From Theristus sp. LFF4_11 (taxonomy: Eukaryota; Nematoda; Chromadorea; Monhysterida; Xyalidae): 64,000 nt of DNA. Below the pieces are notes generated by a model, which saw only the letters and a list, made by a program, of their open reading frames with translations, was not told the origin of the DNA and made no database searches. The first letter of the stretch is position 1, and the number at the start of each line of letters is the position of its first letter. The stretch covers positions 1-64,000 of the forward strand of contig JASANC010000363.1 of NCBI GenBank assembly GCA_030248135.1, in the 5' to 3' direction. This document shows positions 56,801 through 64,000 of this stretch, in pieces. The position numbers and the translations under genes were made by a program.

Positions 56801-59800
56801 TTCTGCTGTTTTAGAAATCACTTTGATATTTCTGTTGACAAAATCACCGAAACTTCAGTTTGTTTCCGAACATCGCAATTTTGTTTTGGGCATGACCGTA
56901 GATGGAACGCGTTTAATGCACTAGCTTGATTCAAGTGTCGTTGTCAGGAAAATCTGGTTGTTTTAGCTTTGATCGTTGGTTTTATTGTCAAAATCACAAA
57001 AAAATCCTTGCAAACCGTAGCCGTTTTGAATTGTCTTTCCATGCAAGCAAGAAATTAACCCTTGCGACTACACCCACAGGTATTATTTAGGTGGTTGGCG
57101 ACTATTTTAGTGTTTTCCTGTAGTTGCGTGTTGCGTAACCTTGGTAGTGTTTTTCACTTTTTTATTGACTTATGATTTCATGTTTTACTTTTGGCTGATG
57201 CGCTAAACTGATTTCACACCACACGTGCTTTTAATTATTGGGTGCTGCTATGTTGTAATTCAAAAAAAAATAAATGTCGTGCTGTCTGTTAAATCCTGTC
57301 ATCTGTTTTCTGAAATAAACACTGGGTTTGACTGAACTTCGCAAGGGACTTCTGTTGCTATTTTAAAGCAAGGCACAAAATTTTTGAGTTGGGTTTTTGG
57401 TGCCTGCTTATATTACTTCAATTGGGACATGGTATTACTCCTACGTTGCAGTATATCACAAGTGTGTAACACAAAACGTGTCCACTGCGTGTTTCTGTGG
57501 CTGAACAGCTATTCACGCCTCTACAAATTACCCGAGCGCTGCTGTGTATGGCACCATTTAAAGCTATTTACAATGTATGTCCCACTCGAACAGCATGTTA
57601 GTAGTTCACGTTCTCTTTTAGGGAAGCGTTGAAGTCGTGACCAGTGTACAAAGTGTAGAGATGCCTGCGGCTTTTTGTGGTTTCAGTTGTCAAGCATTAA
57701 CCCAAACGCAAATTGTTGTAAATACATAACCCCACACCATTGATTACACACACACAGTCTCAAAAAGGGTGCATTTGATTTTGCTGAGTTCTTTTTGTGT
57801 GAATTTTTTTCACCATGCAACATGCGGTGTTCTCTGCATTTTGCCTGCGCCTTGAGTTTTGTCTCTTTTTTGTGTCCTGAGCTTTTCTGAAAAAAGCACC
57901 GGTTTAAACTTTTAGTTGTGTTGAGTGGCTTAGTTGTTCGTTACGCGTGTCAACTATGAAGAAATTTAGCTATAAGTGGTTGCTACAAATGGTTTTGCAT
58001 TAATTAATGTGAGAATGCGCTTCAAGCTGGGTTTTGAAATTTTCCACATGGTTGTTGGTAAAACAACGGGGATGTTTTTTTCAGTGCACCTTTTTGATGT
58101 GTTTTGTCGTTTAAAATAACACTCCTCTCAAAAGTTTTTTTTTGCAGTTTTGCTGTTTTTGTGACTGAAACCGCGATTTGCTTATATTAGTGTTACTGCT
58201 GTTGTTACACAGTATTGTGCAGTCCCTTCAGACCTGTTCGAAGTGAATGAATGGCAAACACGTTTTCTTTTTTTTCTTTTATATATACTTTCTTCTGTCT
58301 CGTGTGGCTGTCAGTCAATCAGGAACTGTGTGCTGGTTACACTGAATGTTGCATTCATTAAAAACATTTAACGGCTGGTCTTTTCACTTTATCCACCAAT
58401 AATGCAATTTTGGATATGAAATTTTTTCTTGAACAAAACTGTGTCAGTGTCGACTATGGCTGAAAATTTTTGTTGAATAATTCTGCTTGCCCCTAAAAAC
58501 TGAGCACAATTTTCAAGTTGCGGTTTTCTTTTTTGGATTTTGTGTTTCTTCAAGCACTAGAATGAAAAATGATTGCTTTTTGTGTGCACTACTACAATAA
58601 ACATGGTTTACCCCAATTTTTAATTCGGGAAACATACAGCGTTGCGTTTTATGTGTTTAGCGCTAGAAGTTACGTCCTTCTGAACCACACTCTGTTTCAG
58701 TCCCGCTGAAAAATTAAAAAAAAACATGTCACATGTTTGAAAAGTTGTCCCGGTTGCCAAATGAAATCCCGCTGTGGAGCTGCGGTTGCTGGTCAATAAA
58801 ATAGACTGATACACGTAGTTACTCGCAATTGAAGCTTAAATTTAATGACGAATAATTGTTGCCAAAAAATCCAACAGTTTCTGTTGTGGCTTATGTTAAG
58901 CTAATTCTGGTCATCAACATAAATACTATAAATATTGTCTATTTTATGCGTCCGATGAATTGATCGATTGGTGTTGGTTGATTTGCCATTTCTGAAAGCT
59001 GGTGTTCTTCGTGTTTCATTGTATTTGTGATACGAATAGCGTGCGTGATCTGTATTCTGAATAATGCCGTTCTATCGCACGATGTTTAAATCCCGTGTCT
59101 GTATAGCAATGTGCATATTCGATCCGCGCTAGTATCAATGTGGTCTGAAATGATCAAGCAACTGAGTATTGATTCGTTGATAATTGATTATACGCCTCCA
59201 ACGTAAAAAAATCAAATGTGAAAACTATAAAATTCCGTTGATATTGTCTTCTGGTGAAAAACGGTGTTGCTGCTGATCTTATTCAATAATAGATTGACTG
59301 ATTGCTGAAAAGTCGAAAATCTTTTTACTGTTGACGTGACTGATCTATCTACTGATATGCCATGTATCTCTTTGGCTGTGTCACACCACACGTCCACTGC
59401 TGTGTCTATTTTCACGGCCGGCTCTACCGTTATTGTGTTCTCTGTCGCCACCGTCAATTCCGCAATACAGTCTCTCCGACTACTGCACGTGTTCCGCGTT
59501 ACATACGCAATTCAATTGCTCAACTACTCTTCATTGATTTGCTGGCTCGGTTCTGTCGATCCCGTTGCGCGTTCCGTATGGCTTCTACCATTGATGCAGT
59601 GATTCTTCACACAAACACACTCACACAAGCAAACAGTCAGTTGCGTGGTATGTTTTAGATCAGTTCGGTAAGCTGTATATGAGTTATTGTGTAATGCTGT
59701 TATGCTTTTGATTCTTACTTTTTTGGTGTTTTTTTGTCGGGTGTTTATAACCACCTCTAGACAGGCTGTTAATCAATTGTGGCGCACTGCCCGTGTTAGA

Positions 59801-60700
59801 AACCCAGGCATTACATTCAATCGTGTATGTCAGTGTCGTAAGTGTATTGATTTCTTTTTGTATAAACTTAAAATCAATTTTCACAATCGGGCCGTAAAAC
59901 GCCCAGTCGTAACCTTAATCCGTGCCTTTTCCAAACTATTTCCAGACACACAGTTTGCAATGCAATCATAAAAAACAGACACAGTGGTCCGCGCCTTCTA
60001 TGTGGAGAGTTGGGCGGCCGATGGAGCGGCGTCCGGCGACCGCGTCATGTGAGTTTACGATCGACGTCGCAATACGGCGCTCGTGGCGCGGCGCTCGCTC
60101 GCTCGCACGCTTTTGCTCGCTCGCATAAAAAAGGCGCACGCATTTCAGTCCGCACAAATGGGGGGGGGAGGGGGTGTAAACAATTTTTTCAAAAAAGCTA
60201 CAGGACTCGTGATTCGACGCGTCGTGTTCGATTCGATCTCGGAATGGAATGGTTTGGTTCGATCAATCAACATGGAACGGTTTCAATTGCTGACTTTGGA
60301 ATGGAATGGAGCTGTTGTACAGTAACGTATGTCACATGGTAATGAGATTTGCTCATTTTTGTAGTTTTGTTGATATGCTTTTTCTCTGATCAAAACAATT
60401 AATGAATGATTCAGAATCGTTTTTTTTTCTTGCAGCTGGAAGTAATCAAGCTGATAGTCCGAAATGGTTGAACGCTGTTAATTTACTTCACACGTTGCTC
60501 ATTCAACTTGCCAACTCAAATGTGTTGAAGTGTCCAATTGTAATTGTGATATTAGCTTACAGTTTTGTTTTTGTCAAAAAAACTCGTTTCACGTTGTTTT
60601 TTACAATATGTACCTGAAATACAAATGTGTTGTTCTTTTTCGAAAAATCGGAGAAACTAATCTGAAAAACAAAAATGATAATAAAATCAACTGACACGTG
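50800..60700. other. Long region with no supported gene
   Basis: About 10 kb without a spliced reading frame I can defend, and with few recognisable mobile elements. Codon-like patches (53440-53730, 54050-54150) lack recognisable domains or matching splice partners. It could hold non-coding transcripts, large UTRs or genes with very short exons. Confidence 0.4.
51296..51336 (+). other. Strong hairpin of unknown function
   Basis: CCGTCAATGTC and GACATTGACGG pair perfectly over 11 bases. Inside, CCCAA and TTGGG pair to extend the stem, with a five-base bulge on one side. Confidence 0.5.
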
Positions 60701-60713
60701 TGTGAAGTTTTCA

Positions 60714-60719
60714 TTTATT
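60714..60719 (-). promoter_or_regulatory. Candidate polyadenylation signal of the minus-strand terminal gene
   Basis: AATAAA on the minus strand, about 230 bp past the stop at 60950. A plus-strand AATAAA at about 60680 faces it, so a convergent transcript is possible. Confidence 0.4.
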
Positions 60720-60949
60720 GTCCAAGGAAAAAACAACTAAAATCAACAGTTTTCGAATAGTACACGTCAAGAAAATGCCTGAATCAGATACAGGAAAACA
60801 AAACAAACCGTAATACTGAGTGAGTTCAACGAATTTTAAAGCGCCGAATCAAAAACTTTCGCCTCAAATCATTGTCTCGCTAGCGGTCAGCGTAATGCTG
60901 ATTGGCTGGATTGCATACACACAACCAACCAATGTGCTGGATTTGAAAA

Positions 60950-62516
60950 TCACCGCTTTCTTCCAGAAATCATGTGAATGAAATTGAACCACTGCGCTGG
61001 ATCGAACGTTTTTTCGTATCTCCGTTCGTGCGGTTCCAACGTAAACCGCGAGTATACGTACGGACTCTCCGTGGTAGCTGTGGTGAATCTTGTGGTAGGT
61101 TTCTGTTGCAGTTTTGCTAAAAGTCGTTGCAACAGTTTAGAGTTGTTCGGCCGCTCTGACACGACATGCGGGCAGGGTGTTTGCGTTGAAGTGGTCGGTA
61201 TTTCAGTTGTTGTGCGTTGCAACCTTGTGGTAACTGTGGTAGTTTCCACGGTCGTTGGGATCAATTGGGACATTCCGGTGATGGGCACCGGTCCACGACG
61301 GATCACTGGCGGAACAGCGGTGGGTGGAGTTTGACGAGTGGAAGACGGTGCCGGGGTGGTTGTCGGAAACGCTGTTACAGGTTGTGGCGTTGTGGTCGGC
61401 GGGGTCGGCGGCGGGGTGCTGGAAAACATTTCGAGTGAAATGATAGAAGCACAGAGTGGAAAACAAACATGACATTTTTTAATTGTATGATATAGCTTAT
61501 TTTTACACGTATCTCGTCGTCAATGACGTCATGTGCTCTGAAACATCCGCTGCGGTTGTCTTCCACAGCCAAGTTTGGCTTCTGGATCTATTGACGGAAA
61601 GCAAACATGCACGCGAATTGAATGGAATGAACTGAAAACTCTGGTGTCGGTGCATGAGAAACGAGCGGTTTGAAAGCAAATGACGTCATTGAAGTTCGAC
61701 ACGTTCAAATAAATCTACAATATCTTTATGATATGGCCAGAAATAACAAATAGAAAGAACTGGTATAGACAAGACAGTTCACCAAAGCGTCTACCTCAAA
61801 ATTACACAGCCACAATTAAAATCACAGAAAAAAACCGAATTTTGAAAAACCTCGATGGCATCGGCGACGTCTGCGGCTGCCGTGTCGGCGCCCTGGCCGG
61901 AGTGGACGGCTGGACCCGATCTGACGGGTCTGTCTTTTCGTGTACTCTGGACAAAAAAAGTGTTCAGTCAACGGCGTCGATGAATGATGACAAGCTCGTG
62001 TCCTGGTGGTAACGCGTTAGACTCGTCTGTGCGTTCGGGGGATCGAGCCCCGCCTAGGGGGTGTAGGCACTTAATGGCGGAGAAAACTCGATGGGTGCTT
62101 TACTCTACACGGCGTTCTGTACGCTTTTCTGGGTTAGCGCTGGCTAAAAACATTGCCAAAATCCCCAACAACAACAACAGGCAGCGTGACATGACAGCAT
62201 GAATGACAAGCACACAGGCACACATCACACAGGAACGCTCATGTGTGTGTGTGCGTGCCGGTGTGTTTGTGACTGTGCTTATCAAAACAAACAATGTGCA
62301 CTGTCTTCACAGACGGACGATACACAAACCTGTCCAGAATGTTCTCTCCCTGCCTGCAAACGGCCTGCGCAAAGCATCCGGTCATCACGTGCGTGATCAT
62401 CGATCGATGCCGCACCATGTCCTTTGCCGACTGCTGCAGGAACTTGTGAATGTCGCCGCGTGTCTTGCACCAGGTGTTGCCCATCGCGTTGCGACAGTCG
62501 AGCTGAGGGACTTGGC
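60950..62516 (-). CDS. Last two exons of an unrecognised Cys plus Thr/Pro-rich protein (5' incomplete)
   Basis: Exon 62516-62330 and terminal exon 61421-60950 join in phase 2. The first encodes a segment with four cysteines: DCRNAMGNTWCKTRGDIHKF, then MVRHRSMITHVMTGCFAQAVC. The second is Thr/Pro-rich (STPPPTPPTTTPQP, several TTT runs), as in mucin-like stalks open to O-glycosylation. It ends in a less biased block, SRFTLEPHERRYEKTFDPAQWFNF, before the stop. Such a layout suggests a secreted or surface protein, but no family is recognised. The upstream exon or exons, and any signal peptide, are not found; a related exon-like segment lies at 63183-63300 on the same strand. Confidence 0.6.
61524..61688. 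promoter_or_regulatory. Pair of palindromic CRE sites
   Basis: Two perfect TGACGTCA octamers, at 61524-61531 and 61681-61688, both preceded by AA/CAA and lying in the intron of the minus-strand gene. CREB/ATF-family proteins bind this octamer; use here is unproven. Confidence 0.3.
61994..62180 (+). mobile_element. tRNA-derived SINE, full-length reference copy
   Basis: Head GCTCGTGTCCTGGTGGTAAC (A box) and GGGGGATCGAGCCCC (B box) about 30 bases apart. Then a tRNA-unrelated body (AGAAAACTCGATGGGTGC, GGCGTTCTGTACGCTTTTCT, TTAGCGCTGGCTAAAAAC) and a CAACAACAACAACAG tail. It lies in the intron of the minus-strand gene. Confidence 0.88.
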
Positions 62517-62537
62517 CTGGAAATGAGCGGCAAAATA

Positions 62538-62736
62538 CAGTGGCGGTCAAAAGTGTTGGAACGCTGCGCGCGTGTTGCATCAGCCGTACAAACGCTATTA
62601 TAAGAATTTATGGGCAACGTTGGGTCGAAAAGTGTCCCGTGAACCCAACGTTGCTCTTAAATTCTTAAAATACCGTCTGTACGCGCAATACACAGCACAC
62701 ACGCGCGCAGCGATCCAACACTTTTGGCCGCCACTG
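62538..62736. mobile_element. Tc1/mariner-like MITE family D, copy 2
   Basis: Termini CAGTGGCGGTCAAAAGTGTT and AACACTTTTGGCCGCCACTG with TA on both sides. It is 199 bp and starts 22 bp upstream of the Cys-segment exon acceptor on the minus strand. Confidence 0.92.
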
Positions 62737-64000
62737 TACTTGTAAAACTTCAAAAAATACTTGGCCTCCCTGTTTGAGTGGGGGAACTGAACACACGCTA
62801 AAGGTGTCCGGTGGTCGTGTGTACTCTGTTCGCGTCCTGGAAAATTGGCCCAAGACGTCGAATGTGGTGTTGTGTTGCCAGTTTTGTTTCTTTGTGACAC
62901 CAGGCGGAGAGGAATCTGTTTATATTTTTGGGTGGACATGCTGAAAGTGACCTATCCACTGAGAAACCGTCACGGAAAATTATCAACCACCTTAACGAGT
63001 CGCAACGTTAATGGCAATAGCAACGGCTTTTATTTCCATGTAATTGTGCCAAAATTGAACTTCAGTTCGTTTAGACGTCTTCAGCATTGATTTTTTGGGG
63101 TTCTTTCACATGACAACGATGTATAAGTGAGCAAACGTGCGTTTTAGCAGATCCTTCATATCCATCTCGAAACATTAGTGGCAGGTCAGGAACTTGTTGC
63201 TGTGTGTGTGTCTGCTGCAACACACCATGCATTGTGTTTGTTGCGCATCGCGTTGCGGGCCAACGTTCGGAGAGTCATGGAGGAGGTGGAAAGAAACCGT
63301 CGGAATCCCGACAGGTGATCAGTGTCCCCGGGGCCAGTTTTATGGAAAAAAAACTCAAAATGGTCCAGTAGTGCTACAATCACCGCACTGGAGCACCAAA
63401 ATGAATTCATAAAACCTTCAAAGTTTCGTTTTTTATTCCACGCAAACTGATTCACCCATGTCTGCTCTTCAGCGTTATGTGAGGAAATTGATGGATGAAT
63501 CTGTTTAGGCGCTCCTGTAGCATTAATTGACTGCGGAGTTTTATAAAACTGGTGCCCAGGAGATTTAAACGCGTGTTTTTCATGTAATTTTTCATGGAGT
63601 TCGCTGGAAAAGCAGCCATATCGCTTTAGTATGCCGAGCAGCTCTACGGTGCAACGCCCAGCTGAGTGGTATGAGTTAAGGGGCATTCATGAAGCAGTAT
63701 TTAGTGAGCATATATCGCCCGCGACAATGGTGGGACATTGATTGGCATACGACCTGTGTGAGTTTTGAGCAGCTCTTGATTGCGTTTTAGAGTTCTTTTA
63801 GACGAGACATGGTTCGTTCAATTGAGTGTAAACGTCTTTCAACAGAGCTTTAGAGGCTGCTTGGATCATTAAGATGAGCAGGCACCAATTCGGCATTTTG
63901 CATTTTTTATGAGAGTCGTCCTCCGATTTACTAATTAAACGTAGACCTGTACTGGCAGACCTTTATACGCTGTCTGAAACATTAGAGCAAACAGAATTTG
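62737..64000. other. Right edge, mostly uncharacterised
   Basis: Holds the exon-like copy at 63183-63300 and a lone family A terminus at 63678-63710 (AAGGGGCATTCATGAAGCAG) without a visible partner. The segment at about 62770-62845 stays open on the minus strand after an acceptor-like TTTTCCAG but does not fit the phase of the next exon. Confidence 0.4.
63183..63300 (-). pseudogene. Possible duplicate of the Cys-segment exon, frame-broken
   Basis: The minus strand reads LARNAMRNKHNAWCVAADTH, resembling LDCRNAMGNTWCKTRGDIH at 62.4 kb. Both share CGCAACGCGATG and ACAAGTTCCTG at the DNA level. The reading frame shifts before the second shared block and stops at once, so it is either a dead copy or part of a differently spliced paralogue. 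Confidence 0.35.

Noticed and set aside
59336..59658. Two overlapping plus-strand frames near 59.5 kb
   Set aside because: Hydrophobic shadow frames of about 90 codons with no homology and no matching exons around them.

Overview
The window is animal nuclear DNA. The genes are split into many short exons (up to 18) with GT-AG introns whose acceptors usually read TTTCAG or TTGCAG. Exons are GC-richer than the AT-rich introns. Three genes have clear metazoan orthologues: ABCD4, BTBD9 and the PPP1R14 family. The intron style suggests an invertebrate, perhaps an ecdysozoan, but I cannot name the clade. No operon, CRISPR, rRNA or prokaryotic signal is present.

Layout. 1-2219 is non-coding. 2220-10355 is one 8.1-kb nested transposon block, framed by a 12-bp terminal inverted repeat and an 8-bp target duplication. 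It holds long G-runs, a smaller hAT-like element, 94-bp inverted arms, a nine-copy 149-bp tandem array, a 1-kb foldback element and tandemly amplified palindromes. ABCD4 (lysosomal ABC half-transporter) follows on + in 16 exons, 10905-21944; its introns carry a 1.3-kb hAT element, tRNA-derived SINEs and several MITEs. A five-exon PPP1 inhibitor gene (PPP1R14 family) lies on - at 24382-25755; no single long reading frame reveals it, only exon phase and homology do. 29548-32551 is a second nested transposon stack, in which two insertions can be read against empty sites in the 2-4 kb copy. BTBD9 runs on + in 18 exons, 33144-41714, with an Asn/Gln-rich N-terminal extension and an acidic tail. 45218-46298 (+) is a two-exon gene with a possible SERTA motif. 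47-60 kb shows no gene I can support, but it has a tandem array at about 48.78-49.9 kb and decayed motif copies around it. At the right edge (60950-62516, -) are the last two exons of an unrecognised protein: a Cys-containing segment joined to a Thr/Pro-rich mucin-like tail.

The protein genes share no obvious pathway: ABCD4 acts in lysosomal cobalamin handling, BTBD9 is a CUL3-type adaptor, and PPP1R14 inhibits protein phosphatase 1. The strongest novel content is the mobile DNA: hAT-like non-autonomous elements with G-tract termini, a coding-like captured segment carried in two copies, and an array made of MITE-like palindromes.
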